Positions 41,451 to 50,788 of a DNA stretch of 64,000 bases are shown piece by piece. The stretch's first letter is position 1, and every line of letters starts with the position of its first letter. Source of the DNA: Bog-756 sp963701325 (GTDB taxonomy: Bacteria > Actinomycetota > Acidimicrobiia > Acidimicrobiales > RAAP-2); the NCBI GenBank assembly GCA_963701325.1, contig OY969604.1:62001-126000 (forward strand), written 5' to 3'. Below the pieces are notes generated by a model. That model worked only from the letters and a program-made list of their open reading frames with translations. It searched no databases and had not been told where the DNA came from. Both the position numbers and the translations under genes were made by a program.

Positions 41451-43013
41451 TTAGCCCGCCGGGGATGCCGGCGCCGGGGGAGCAGACGGGGTCGCGGCGG
41501 TCCCCGGGTCGGGAGGCTCCTCCGGCACCGCCTGCGGGAGCGCGATCGGAACCTGGCGCGGAAGGGAGTGGGAACGCGGATCGAGGGACGAGGGACTTGC
41601 CGACGACGCTCCCGGAGGGGTGGGGGGGACGGCCGGGCGGAGGGCCACCAGCATCCGGGTCCCGGGGTCGCGGCCGACCGGGGACTCGACGTGTACACGG
41701 GCGCCCATCGCGGTGGCCAACTCGGCGACGATGGCCAGGCCGAGCCCCGACCCCTGTCTCCGACCCCGGACCCGGTCGGAGCTGAAGTGTCGTTTGAAGA
41801 CTTCGCCCAGCTGGTCGGACGGGATCCCGGGACCGTCGTCCCGGACCCAGACGGTCGGCGTGGCGCCGGGCCCGCCGGGCGTGGCATCGGAGCCTCCGAC
41901 GACGCCGACCAGGATCCGGCTCCGCGCGAAGGAGGCGGCGTTTTCGACCAGGTTGGCCACGATCTGGCCAAGGCGGTCGGCATCGGCCTGTACCCAGAGG
42001 GGCCCCTCCGACGCCGGAGCCAGCTGCAGGTCGAGGCCGAGCTCCTGGGCGTGCGGGCGGAACCCGTCGACCACCTGGCGCGCCACGAAGGCCGCGTCGA
42101 CCGGACGGAGGTCGAGCGAGAAGCGGTCGGAATCCAGCCGGGCCAGGTCGAGCAGGTCCTGGACCAGTCGCTCGAGCCGCCGCGCCTCGGAGCTGATGAC
42201 CGAGGCCGCCCCCGCCGGATCGTCGGTTGCGCCGTCGATGACCGCGTCCGCGTACCCGCGGATCGAGGTGAGCGGGGTACGGAGCTCGTGGGAGACCGAG
42301 AGGAGGAACTGGCGCTCCTGGTCACGGGCCCGCGCCAGGTTGGCTCCCATGACGTTGATCGAGGCGGCGAGCTCGACGAACTCGGGATCCTCACGGCGCC
42401 GGACCTCCACCGTGGCGTCGAGGTCACCCGAGGCGATGCGCCGGGTCGCGGACACCGCGTCCACGAGTGGGCGGGTGAATCGGCGGGCGAGCAGGGCGGC
42501 CACCAGGGCGGCGAGCAGCAGGCCGATGACCCCGACCAGGAAGAAGTACTTGAATCCGTCGGCGGGGTCGTGGGCCTGGCGGGTGATGACCACGACCGGC
42601 ACGTACCCGGTGACCCCGGTGAGGGGGGTGGGGACGGCGGTGTAGACGAGGAGTGACGTCGTGTGCCCGCTGGTCTGCTGCCCGGCGAGCAGGGTGGGGA
42701 CGTCGAGGTCCGCAACCGTGAGGTCGTCCGGCAGGGGGCGGCCGGTCACCGTTCCGTGAGGGTGCAGGAGGACCACCTGGACGGTCTGGAAGTCCCCGGC
42801 CTTGCGGATGAGTGCGATCTCCCGGTGGAAGGCGGCCGCGGTCAGCGTGGTCCGATCGGTCAGGGTCCTCGAGATGGCGCTGCCCTGGCCGACCAGCTCG
42901 CGTTGGGTGATCGACACGGCCGAGTTCCGGATCAGGACCGAGCTGACCACGCTGGTCGCGACCAGGGTCGCAGCCACCAGGGCCAGGATGGCGATGGTCA
43001 GTCGGCGTCTCAT
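41451..43013 (-). CDS. Sensor histidine kinase (HAMP, class I)
   Basis: 520 residues. Two transmembrane helices (near 5-30 and around FFLVGVIGLLLAALVAALLA) flank an extracytoplasmic sensor of about 130 residues with no cysteine cluster. HAMP (RRFTRPLVDAVSATRRIASGDLD) leads to the H box SVSHELRTPLTSIRGYA, the N box QIVANLVENAASFA, and the G boxes VRDDGPGIP and GSGLGLAIV. A proline/serine-rich tail of about 65 residues ends the protein. ATG overlaps the regulator stop (ATGA). Signal unknown. Confidence 0.92.
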   Translation of the reverse strand: MRRRLTIAILALVAATLVATSVVSSVLIRNSAVSITQRELVGQGSAISRTLTDRTTLTAAAFHREIALIRKAGDFQTVQVVLLHPHGTVTGRPLPDDLTVADLDVPTLLAGQQTSGHTTSLLVYTAVPTPLTGVTGYVPVVVITRQAHDPADGFKYFFLVGVIGLLLAALVAALLARRFTRPLVDAVSATRRIASGDLDATVEVRRREDPEFVELAASINVMGANLARARDQERQFLLSVSHELRTPLTSIRGYADAVIDGATDDPAGAASVISSEARRLERLVQDLLDLARLDSDRFSLDLRPVDAAFVARQVVDGFRPHAQELGLDLQLAPASEGPLWVQADADRLGQIVANLVENAASFARSRILVGVVGGSDATPGGPGATPTVWVRDDGPGIPSDQLGEVFKRHFSSDRVRGRRQGSGLGLAIVAELATAMGARVHVESPVGRDPGTRMLVALRPAVPPTPPGASSASPSSLDPRSHSLPRQVPIALPQAVPEEPPDPGTAATPSAPPAPASPAG

Positions 43014-43708
43014 CCGAGTCGGTAGCCGACACCCCAGACGGTGGCCAGCGGGAGGTCGTCGCCGAGCTTCTTTCGCAGCTGGCGCACGTGGACGTCGACG
43101 GTCCGTTCGTCGCCGTACCAGTCCTCTCCCCAGACGCCGGCGAGCAGCTGGCGGCGCGACAGCACGAGGCCCAGATTGTCGGCGAGGTACGCCAGGAGAT
43201 CGAACTCGCGGGTCGCGAGCGCCACCGGGGTGCCGGTGACCCGCACCTCGCGGCGTCCGGCGTCGACCGCGATGTCTCCGATCTCGACGACGGTCGGCGA
43301 CCCGGACTGGGGGGCGTCCGTCCGGCGCAGGATGGCGTGGACCCGGGCCACGAGCTCCCGAGCCGAGAAGGGCTTGGTCACGTAGTCGTCGGCTCCGAGC
43401 TCGAGACCCAGGACCCGGTCGACCTCGTCGTCGCGGGCACTCAAGATGAGGACCGGGACGGGGACCGCGGCCCCGGATGCGCCGTTGCCGCGCAGCCGGC
43501 GGCAGACGTCGAGGCCGTCGAGATCGCCGGGCAGGCCGATGTCGACGATGACCAGTTTGGGGCGTTCCCGGTCGATGAGGCCGAGCCCGGACTCGGCGTC
43601 TCCGGCCTGGAGGACACGGAAGCCGTCGCGTCGGAGGTACATGGCGACGAGATCCGAGATGTGGTGGTCGTCCTCGATCACCACCACGCACTCCTCGGTC
43701 TTGGTCAC
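43010..43708 (-). CDS. OmpR/PhoB-family response regulator
   Basis: 232 residues. The receiver domain has EDDHHI, the phosphoacceptor Asp in IVDIGLPGDLDG, LSAR and the Lys in VTKPFS. The winged-helix output domain ends with RTVDVHVRQLRKKLG and TVWGVGYRLG. It is translationally coupled to the kinase. It diverges from trpC with 78 bp between; I see no evidence that it controls trpC. Start GTG 43708. Confidence 0.93.
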   Translation of the reverse strand: MTKTEECVVVIEDDHHISDLVAMYLRRDGFRVLQAGDAESGLGLIDRERPKLVIVDIGLPGDLDGLDVCRRLRGNGASGAAVPVPVLILSARDDEVDRVLGLELGADDYVTKPFSARELVARVHAILRRTDAPQSGSPTVVEIGDIAVDAGRREVRVTGTPVALATREFDLLAYLADNLGLVLSRRQLLAGVWGEDWYGDERTVDVHVRQLRKKLGDDLPLATVWGVGYRLG

Positions 43709-43771
43709 CGGACCAGCCTGCCACTGCTTCGACCCGCCCAGCTCGCACGGTTAGGGAAGTGTGAGCACCGG

Positions 43772-43777
43772 TAGGCT
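43772..43777 (+). promoter_or_regulatory. TAGGCT -10 box before trpCFBA
   Basis: The hexamer ends 9 nt before the trpC ATG at 43787. A GGAGG lies in that gap, so either a very short leader or a leaderless start is possible. No attenuator is seen. Confidence 0.45.
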
Positions 43778-43786
43778 TCGGAGGTC

Positions 43787-44608
43787 ATGCCGGCCTACCT
43801 CGACACGATCCTCGCGGCCCATCGCGCCGCCGCCGCGGCCGATCCGCGTGACCGCGGTGCGGCGGTCGCCTCGGCCATGGCCGCGACCAGCGCGCTCGGG
43901 CTGGGTCCCGCACCGGAGGGTCAGCGCCCCTTTGCGGCCGCCCTTCGCACCGCGGCGGCGCACCGGGGGATCGGGATGATCTCCGAGATCAAGCGGCGGT
44001 CCCCGTCGAAAGGTGACCTCGCCCCCGATCTCGACCCTGCGCTCGTGGCCGCCGACTACGAGGCCGGCGGGGCGGCCTGTCTCTCGGTGCTCACCGACCT
44101 GGAGTTCTTCGGCGGCAGTTCGGCCGATCTGCGGGCGGCGCGGTCCGCCTGCGGGCTGCCCGTGCTGCGGAAGGACTTCACGGTCGACACCCTCGACGTC
44201 TGCGACGCGCGGACGATGGGAGCGGACGCGGTGCTGCTCATCGTCGCCGCGCTCGACGACCAGGAGCTGGCGTCGCTGCTCGACCTGGCCCGGTCCCTCC
44301 GGCTGGACCCGCTCGTGGAGGTCCACGACGACGCAGAGCTCGACCGGGCGCTGGCGGCCGGTGCCGATCTGGTCGGCATCAACCAGCGCGACCTGCACAC
44401 CTTCGAGGTCGACCATGAACGTGCCCTTCGGCTGGCCTCGCGGCTGCCCGATCGGGTCGTCTCGGTCGCCGAATCGGGCATCCGGGACGCCGGGGACGTC
44501 CGGCGCCTCGCAGACGCCGGATTCGACGCGGTCCTGGTGGGGGAGACCCTGATGGGCGCGTCGGACCGCGAGTCCGCGGTGAGCAGCCTGCTCGGAGCCC
44601 TCCGGTGA
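43787..44608 (+). CDS. trpC: Indole-3-glycerol phosphate synthase
   Basis: 273 residues, TIM barrel. ISEIKRRSPSKGDLAP, the catalytic LRKDFTVDTLDVCDAR, LVGINQRDLHTF and VAESGIRDAGDVRRL are the family motifs. First gene of trpCFBA; trpD and trpG are absent from the window. Start ATG 43787. Confidence 0.95.
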   Translation: MPAYLDTILAAHRAAAAADPRDRGAAVASAMAATSALGLGPAPEGQRPFAAALRTAAAHRGIGMISEIKRRSPSKGDLAPDLDPALVAADYEAGGAACLSVLTDLEFFGGSSADLRAARSACGLPVLRKDFTVDTLDVCDARTMGADAVLLIVAALDDQELASLLDLARSLRLDPLVEVHDDAELDRALAAGADLVGINQRDLHTFEVDHERALRLASRLPDRVVSVAESGIRDAGDVRRLADAGFDAVLVGETLMGASDRESAVSSLLGALR

Positions 44609-44639
44609 GCTCGGGCCGGCCTCGTGGCGGGACCACCCG

Positions 44640-45383
44640 GTGACCGGCTCCGAGCCCGACGAGGGTCCCGGCATCTTCGTCAAGATCTGCGGGATCACCT
44701 CCGAGGCCGACGCCTTGCTGGCCGTCGGGATGGGGGCGTCAGCGGTCGGATTCGTCTTCGCCCCGTCGCCGCGGCAGATGGCCCCGACCGCTGTGGCCGA
44801 CATCGTGAAGCGCCTGCCCCACGAGACGGTGACCGTCGGGGTCTTCCGCGACGAGGCACCGCTCCGGGTCATCGACATCGCAAACCAGATCGGGCTGCGC
44901 GCCGTCCAGCTCCACGGGGTCGAGTCGGCCGCGGACACCCAGTGGGTCGCCGCGCGGACCAACTGGACGATCAAGGCCTTCCCCGCGGGCCACCGCAACA
45001 TCGAGCGCTTCAGCGGATACGGCGCCCAGACCCTCCTCATCGACGGGGCCAACCCCGGAACCGGCGAGCTCTTCGACTGGCGCCTGGCCGAAGGAGTCGT
45101 GGATCCGACCCGGCTCATGGTGTCGGGCGGCCTCCGCCCCGACAACGTCGGCGGGGCCATCGAGCATCTGCACCCATGGGGCGTGGACGTCTCGAGCGGG
45201 GTGGAGTCGGCACCGGGCGTGAAGGACCCGGGCAAGCTCCGGGCGTTCATCGGTGCCGCCCACGACGCCGCCCACCGGGTGGCCACCGAGCAGCGCTCGA
45301 CCGCCGGCGCCCTGGCCGACGATTCTGCCGCCGGTGCCGCGGGGGACGGCACGGCAGGGCTCTTCGACTGGCAGGACGAATGA
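44640..45383 (+). CDS. trpF: Phosphoribosylanthranilate isomerase
   Basis: 247 residues. The catalytic Cys in VKICGITSEADA and Asp in GVDVSSGVE are present, with GFVFAPSPRQ and VQLHGVE. A 40-residue Ala/Asp-rich tail follows the barrel. The presence of a dedicated trpF is unlike Streptomyces and Mycobacterium, where PriA covers this step. GTG start 31 bp after trpC; the stop overlaps trpB (ATGA). Confidence 0.94.
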   Translation: MTGSEPDEGPGIFVKICGITSEADALLAVGMGASAVGFVFAPSPRQMAPTAVADIVKRLPHETVTVGVFRDEAPLRVIDIANQIGLRAVQLHGVESAADTQWVAARTNWTIKAFPAGHRNIERFSGYGAQTLLIDGANPGTGELFDWRLAEGVVDPTRLMVSGGLRPDNVGGAIEHLHPWGVDVSSGVESAPGVKDPGKLRAFIGAAHDAAHRVATEQRSTAGALADDSAAGAAGDGTAGLFDWQDE

Positions 45384-46567
45384 CCTGCGACAGCATGGGC
45401 GACCCGGGCCCGTCCGGCCGGTTCGGTGACTTCGGCGGCCGCTACGTACCCGAGTCCCTCATCCCGGCCTGCATCGAGCTCGAAGCCGCCTTCCGCGAGG
45501 CCTGGGCCGACCCGGCGTTCCGCGTGGAGCTCGACCGCATCCTGTGCCGCTACGGGGGGCGCCCGACCCCGGTCACCGACTGCGCCGGGCTCTCGGCAGA
45601 GCTCGGGGTCCGGGTCCTGCTCAAGCGCGAGGACCTCGCCCATACCGGTTCGCACAAGATCAACAACGTCATCGGTCAGGGCCTCTTGGCAAAGCGGATG
45701 GGAAAGACGCGGCTCATCGCCGAGACGGGGGCCGGCCAGCACGGTGTCGCGACCGCGACCGCCGCCGCCCTCCTCGGGATGGCGTGCGTCGTCTACATGG
45801 GAGAGGTGGACACCCGGCGCCAGGAGCTCAACGTCTTCCGGATGGAGCTGCTCGGTGCCGAGGTCCGCCCGGTGACCAGCGGCAGCCGCACCCTGAAGGA
45901 CGCGGTCAACGAGGCGCTCCGGGCGTGGGTGGCCGAGGTCGAAGACACCCACTACTGCCTCGGATCGGTGATGGGTCCGCATCCCTATCCCTGGATGGTG
46001 CGCGAGTTCCAGCGGGTCATCGGTGACGAGGCCCGGGGCCAGTGCAGGGAGATGCTCGACGGCGCCGATCCCGACGTGGTGGTCGCCTGTGCCGGGGGCG
46101 GCTCCAACGCCGCCGGCATCTTCGCCGGATTCGCCGACACGACCGAAGCCGCCCTCGTCGCGGTCGAGGCGGCCGGCGGGGCCGCGCTCACGACCGGCAT
46201 CCCCGGGGTCCTCCACGGCATGCGCAGCGCACTCATCCAGGACGAAGCGGGACAGATCCTCGAGGCGACCTCCATCTCGGCCGGGTTGGACTACCCCGGC
46301 ATCGGCCCGGAGCACGCCCACCTGGCCGACGTCGGCCGGGCCCGGTACGTGTCGGCCGAGGACGGGGAGGTGCTCGAGGCGTTCCAGCTCCTCGCACGCA
46401 CCGAAGGCATCCTGCCCGCGCTCGAGTCGGCCCACGCCATCGCCTGGGTGGCGGCCGCCGCGTCCCGCGGCGAGCTCGCCCCCGGTACGACCGTCCTGGT
46501 CAATCTCTCAGGCCGCGGCGACAAGGACGTGGCCCAGGTCCGCGACATCCTGCGCGCCCGGACATGA
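45380..46567 (+). CDS. trpB: Tryptophan synthase beta chain
   Basis: 395 residues, PLP enzyme. FGDFGGRYVPESL opens the core; the PLP Lys is in LAHTGSHKINNVIGQ; ETGAGQHGVATATAAALLG, the phosphate-binding CAGGGSNAAGIF and the C-terminal NLSGRGDKDV are intact. It is the standard TrpB1 type. The ATG overlaps the trpF stop, and its own stop overlaps trpA. Confidence 0.97.
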   Translation: MTCDSMGDPGPSGRFGDFGGRYVPESLIPACIELEAAFREAWADPAFRVELDRILCRYGGRPTPVTDCAGLSAELGVRVLLKREDLAHTGSHKINNVIGQGLLAKRMGKTRLIAETGAGQHGVATATAAALLGMACVVYMGEVDTRRQELNVFRMELLGAEVRPVTSGSRTLKDAVNEALRAWVAEVEDTHYCLGSVMGPHPYPWMVREFQRVIGDEARGQCREMLDGADPDVVVACAGGGSNAAGIFAGFADTTEAALVAVEAAGGAALTTGIPGVLHGMRSALIQDEAGQILEATSISAGLDYPGIGPEHAHLADVGRARYVSAEDGEVLEAFQLLARTEGILPALESAHAIAWVAAAASRGELAPGTTVLVNLSGRGDKDVAQVRDILRART

Positions 46568-47358
46568 GCGCCCCGACGGTCCCCGGCGGCCTGGAGAGCG
46601 TCCTGCGGCTCCGGCGCGATGCGGGGCACAAGCTCCTCGTGCCCTACGTGACCGGCGGGATGGACGACGAGTGGCTGCTCACCCTCGAGGCACTGGCCGG
46701 GGCCGGGGCCGACGCCATCGAGGTCGGGATCCCCTTCTCCGATCCGATGATCGACGGGCCGACCATCCAGGAGGCTTCCCGGCGCGCCCTCGAACGGGGC
46801 ACCACGCCGGACGGGATCCTGGCCGACCTCAGCCGGGTCGACGTCGGCGTGCCGCTGGTCGTGATGACCTACTACAACCTCGTCTACCGGGCCGGACACG
46901 CGCGCATCGCCGGGCTCATGCACGAGTCCGGTGTGTCCGGCGCGATCATCCCCGACCTCCCGCTCGAGGAGGTCGGGTCGTGGGCCGCGGCAGCGGACGG
47001 TGCCGGCGTGGCCACCGTGCTCCTCGTGGCGCCCTCGACGCCGACCGATCGGATCGGGCCGATCTGCGACCGCTCCCGCGGATTCGTCTACGGGGTCGGA
47101 CGGATGGGGGTGACCGGCGAGCGGGCCGTCCTGGCCGAGTCGGCGCGGGAGGTGGCCACCCGGATCCGGGCCGCGACCGACCTGCCGGTCTGCGTCGGCA
47201 TCGGCGTGTCCACGCCGGAGCAGGCTGCCACCGTCTGCGAGGTGGCCGACGGGGTGGTGGTCGGCTCGGCCCTCGTGCGCAGGCTGCTCGAGGGGGAGGG
47301 ACCCGACGGAGCCGCGGCGTTCGTCTCGGGGCTGCGACAGGCGCTCGACGCCCGCTGA
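46564..47358 (+). CDS. trpA: Tryptophan synthase alpha chain
   Basis: 264 residues, TIM barrel. The catalytic Glu/Asp pair is in AIEVGIPFSDPMIDGPTIQ; MTYYNLVYRAG, IIPDLPLEE and GVGIGVS-like VCVGIGVSTPEQA are family blocks. The ATG overlaps the trpB stop (ATGA). It converges on the ABC1 kinase gene with 21 bp between. Confidence 0.96.
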   Translation: MSAPTVPGGLESVLRLRRDAGHKLLVPYVTGGMDDEWLLTLEALAGAGADAIEVGIPFSDPMIDGPTIQEASRRALERGTTPDGILADLSRVDVGVPLVVMTYYNLVYRAGHARIAGLMHESGVSGAIIPDLPLEEVGSWAAAADGAGVATVLLVAPSTPTDRIGPICDRSRGFVYGVGRMGVTGERAVLAESAREVATRIRAATDLPVCVGIGVSTPEQAATVCEVADGVVVGSALVRRLLEGEGPDGAAAFVSGLRQALDAR

Positions 47359-47379
47359 CCCGAGCCCACTCGCGCGGGG

Positions 47380-49116
47380 TCACGAACCGGCGCGCCGCCG
47401 CACGACCCTCCACACGGCGCGGATCGTGGACGTGCGCGTCCGCTGCGCCTCGGACCGGTGCTCGAGACGCTTGCGGATGAGCTCGCGCCGCTCCTGGAGG
47501 TCGCGGAAGGTGATGGTCTCGGACGGATCAATGTCGGCGAACCCCATGGCCGCCCGGTACCCGTCGAGGTCGAGGGTGTCGGGTGTGATCTCGATGCCGA
47601 CCTCGCGGGCGATCCGTTCGCCGTAGTGCTCGGTGAAGTAGGAGGCGATGGCCATGATCTCGCCCAGGAGATCGATGTCCGGCGCCATCGACGCGATGGC
47701 CCCGTTGAGGAAGAGCACGTCCTTCACGAACAGCATGAGCTCTTTGGGCAGACGGGCGCCGTAGCCGAGGAGGGCCTTGGTCACCTCCCGGAGCTGGTCC
47801 ACCATCTCGTCGGCGGTCAGCGTGGTCGGGTCGACCGGTGGGCGGTCGAGCCCGAGGTCGCTGATCACCCGGTCGATGTCCACGCCTACCGGCAGTGCCC
47901 CGAGATCACGTAACGCCTCGACCTGGAGGGTGACGTTGTTGGTGGTGGCCCCCATCTCGAGCCGGAGGAAGGCCTGGCGTTCGCGCTCGTCGAGGCGGCC
48001 GGTGATCCCGAAGTCGAGCAGTGCCACGGTGCCCCCGGGCTGGACCAGCAGGTTGCCGCCGTGCAGGTCGCCGTGGAAGACGCCGTAGATGAGCACGCCC
48101 TCGAGGAAGGCGATGAGGGTGGAGCGAAGCACGGCTGCGGTGTCGATGCCCCCGGCGCGCATGCCATCGGCGTCACCCCAGGCATAACCGTGCAGGTGCT
48201 CCATCACCAGCACCCGCCGGGTGACCAGCTCGGGATGCGGCCGCGGGACCACCACCGAGCGCTGCCCCTTGGTGGAGAAGACACCCGCGATGTCGAGCAT
48301 GTTCTGGGCTTCGAGCCGGAAGTCCAGCTCCTCCACGATGGTCTCGGCGAAGAGCTCGACCAGTGCGGGCGGATTGGTCAGGGCAGTCACCGGGATGCGC
48401 CCGACCAGCTGCGGTGCGATCCAGGCCATGGCCGCGATGTCGAGCCGGACCAGGTCGGCGACCCGGCTCCGCTGGACCTTGACCACCACCCGCTCGCCGG
48501 TCCGCAGGGTGGCGGCGTGGACCTGGGCGATCGAGGCAGACGCGATCGGGGTCCGGTCGAACGAGGTGAACACCGCGGCGAGGGGTTGGCCGAGGTCCTC
48601 CTCGATCGTGCGGCGGACCACGGCGAAGGGCTCGGGGGGGACCCGGTCGCGGAGGAGCCGGAACTCCTCGACCAACTCCTCCGGAAAGAGGCCCTCCCCC
48701 GACGAGATGATCTGGCCGAGCTTGATGTAGGTCGGGCCCAGGTGCTCGAAGGCCGGGCGCAGCCGGCGGGAGAGGCCGGCCCGCGACGCCGGGGTGCCCC
48801 GCTCGCGGCGGCTCCAGGTGAGGAGCGCCCCTCCGAGATACCGGCCGACCGTGGCGACGCGGAGCAGCGAGGGCATGTGCCGCGGCCGGACCAGGCCGTG
48901 CGCGAGCGCCGCCGCATGTGCCCGGAGGGTGTCGATGCCGACCTCGCCGCTCGCGTCGAACCGCCATGGCATCGTGGCGGGGTCAACAACCCAGGGCGCG
49001 TCCCGAGTGAAGGCGCCGATCGCGAGGTCTGCCGGGTCCGCGCTGTCCGCAGCTCCGTCCTCGGGACGGATCCCGTGATCCGTCCCGTCGGGCGCGTGGG
49101 TGAGGTGGTCGATCAT
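47380..49116 (-). CDS. ABC1/ADCK/UbiB-family atypical kinase
   Basis: 578 residues. The family signature is clear: LGPTYIKLGQIISS (KxGQ motif), PIASASIAQVHAATL, VVVKVQRS, EELDFRLEAQNM, the catalytic loop YGVFHGDLHGGNLLV and the metal motif LLDFGITGRL. UbiB members support isoprenoid quinone synthesis; here menaquinone would be the relevant quinone (inference). Start ATG 49116 follows TACCGT by 9 nt. Gene names such as ubiB should be avoided because no ubiquinone pathway is visible. Confidence 0.9.
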   Translation of the reverse strand: MIDHLTHAPDGTDHGIRPEDGAADSADPADLAIGAFTRDAPWVVDPATMPWRFDASGEVGIDTLRAHAAALAHGLVRPRHMPSLLRVATVGRYLGGALLTWSRRERGTPASRAGLSRRLRPAFEHLGPTYIKLGQIISSGEGLFPEELVEEFRLLRDRVPPEPFAVVRRTIEEDLGQPLAAVFTSFDRTPIASASIAQVHAATLRTGERVVVKVQRSRVADLVRLDIAAMAWIAPQLVGRIPVTALTNPPALVELFAETIVEELDFRLEAQNMLDIAGVFSTKGQRSVVVPRPHPELVTRRVLVMEHLHGYAWGDADGMRAGGIDTAAVLRSTLIAFLEGVLIYGVFHGDLHGGNLLVQPGGTVALLDFGITGRLDERERQAFLRLEMGATTNNVTLQVEALRDLGALPVGVDIDRVISDLGLDRPPVDPTTLTADEMVDQLREVTKALLGYGARLPKELMLFVKDVLFLNGAIASMAPDIDLLGEIMAIASYFTEHYGERIAREVGIEITPDTLDLDGYRAAMGFADIDPSETITFRDLQERRELIRKRLEHRSEAQRTRTSTIRAVWRVVRRRAGS

Positions 49117-49125
49117 GGGTCCTCA

Positions 49126-49131
49126 ACGGTA
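49126..49131 (-). promoter_or_regulatory. TACCGT -10 box before the ABC1 kinase gene
   Basis: On the minus strand the hexamer ends 9 nt before the ATG at 49116. Confidence 0.35.
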
Positions 49132-49187
49132 GGTGGTCCGCCCGGAGGACCGAGCGCACCGCCGACCAGCGTGCCGAGCGCAGGGAA

Positions 49188-50384
49188 CTACGCGGGAACG
49201 ATCACCAGGCACCCGTTGTGCCCGCCGAACCCGAAGGAATTGGAGAGCACCGGAGCGGGCTCCCAGGGGCGGGCAGCGCCGGCAACGATGTCGAGGTGGA
49301 TGTCCGGATCGGGCTGCTCGTAGCCGGAGGTCGGCGGGATCAGTCGGTGCCCGATGCTCAGGACGGCGGCCACGGCCTCGATGGCCCCACTGGCCCCGAG
49401 ACCGTGGCCGGTGATGCCCTTGGTCGAGGTCACCGGGGGGGAGTCGGGGCCGAAGACCGTGCAGATGGCATCTGACTCGGCCTTGTCGTTGAGCGGGGTG
49501 GACGTCCCGTGGGCGTTGATGTGGCCGACCTGTTCAGGGGTGACGTCGGCATCCTGCATGGCCAGCGTCATGCAGGATGCCGCACCCGCACCGCCGGGGA
49601 CCGGCGAGGTGACGTGGTACGAGTCGGCCGTACTGGCCGCACCTGCGAGCTCGCCGTAGATCCGGGCGCCCCGGGCCGTCGCCCGATCCCAGTCCTCGAG
49701 GATGAGCGCCGCCGCCCCTTCGGTGATCACGAAGCCGTCGCGGCGCACGTCGAACGGGCGGGAGTGTCCTGAGGTCGAGAGGGCGGTCATGTTGCGGAAG
49801 GCGGCGATGCCGACCCCGGTCATGCCCGCCTCGGAGGCTCCACCGAGGGCGACGTCGCACCGTCCGGAGGCCACCAGACGGGCGGCGTGGGCGATGCTGT
49901 GGGCGCCCGCGGCACAAGCAGTGATGACCGACTCGGAGGGGCCGTGCCAGCCGAAGCGGATGGACACCGCGGCTGCGCCCGCATTCGACATCATCATCGG
50001 CACGAGCCGGGGTGAGACCCGGTCCGGACCCTTCTCTCCGAAGACCAGGATCTGGGTCTGCAACGTATCGAGGCCGCCCACTCCGGTACCCATGATGACC
50101 CCGGACCGCTCCGGGTCGGCGTCGAGCGCGCCGGCGTCCTCGAGGGCCATGGCAGCCACCGCCACGCTGAACTGAGCGAACCGGTCGATCTGTCGGGCCT
50201 CCTTGGCGGAGAACCAGGCCGAGGGGTCGAATCCAGGGACCCGCCGTTCGCCGACGGGTGGCGGGCCGTTGAGCCCGGTCCACAGGGCTTCGGTACCCAC
50301 ACCGCAGCACGAGACGACGCCCAGACCGGTGATGGCGACCCGGCGTCCGGGGATCGGTCCCTCCGGGCCGACACCCAGCAGCAT
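49188..50384 (-). CDS. fabF: Beta-ketoacyl-ACP synthase II
   Basis: 398 residues, condensing enzyme of fatty acid elongation. The nucleophile Cys is in ITACAAGAHSIAHA, the two His are in NAHGTSTPLND and TGHGLGASGA, and the Lys is in TSTKG. The end NSFGFGGHNGCLVI is typical. Its ATG shares one base with the acpP stop (TGATG), so it is coupled to acpP. Last gene of fabD-fabG-acpP-fabF; fabH is not in the window. Confidence 0.94.
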   Translation of the reverse strand: MLLGVGPEGPIPGRRVAITGLGVVSCCGVGTEALWTGLNGPPPVGERRVPGFDPSAWFSAKEARQIDRFAQFSVAVAAMALEDAGALDADPERSGVIMGTGVGGLDTLQTQILVFGEKGPDRVSPRLVPMMMSNAGAAAVSIRFGWHGPSESVITACAAGAHSIAHAARLVASGRCDVALGGASEAGMTGVGIAAFRNMTALSTSGHSRPFDVRRDGFVITEGAAALILEDWDRATARGARIYGELAGAASTADSYHVTSPVPGGAGAASCMTLAMQDADVTPEQVGHINAHGTSTPLNDKAESDAICTVFGPDSPPVTSTKGITGHGLGASGAIEAVAAVLSIGHRLIPPTSGYEQPDPDIHLDIVAGAARPWEPAPVLSNSFGFGGHNGCLVIVPA

Positions 50385-50623
50385 CAGAGCTTGGAGGCGA
50401 TCAGGTCGTAGGCCTGCCCGACGGTCTCGATGTCCTCGAGTTCCGTCTCCTCGACCGAGACGTCGAACTGCTCCTCGAGGGCCATCACCAGCTCGACCAG
50501 ATCGAGGCTGTCGGCGTCGAGGTCCTCGGAGAACCGTGCGTCCCGGGTGATCTTGTCCGCGGGGACCTGGAGCACCTCCACCGCACACTCCTTGAACTTC
50601 TCGAACGACTCATCGTTGCTCAC
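50384..50623 (-). CDS. acpP: Acyl carrier protein
   Basis: 79 residues, acidic, four-helix type. The phosphopantetheine attachment site is the Ser in LDADSLDLVELVMALE. The GTG at 50623 has AAGGAGAG upstream, a strong ribosome-binding site suited to an abundant protein. A 165-bp gap separates it from fabG and may carry its own promoter, though I see no convincing box. Confidence 0.96.
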   Translation of the reverse strand: MSNDESFEKFKECAVEVLQVPADKITRDARFSEDLDADSLDLVELVMALEEQFDVSVEETELEDIETVGQAYDLIASKL

Positions 50624-50788
50624 TGCGTCTCTCCTTCATCGAGGTCCAACACTGCGGTCCTTCATCCCACTGCACGGCATCCCGGTTCGGCGCACCGCAT
50701 CCCGGCTGACGACCGCTCATCCCAACGCCCGGTCGCCGGCACGGTGCCCTCCACGCTCCTGTCGCCGGTCCGCCCCGGAGCGACGAGC

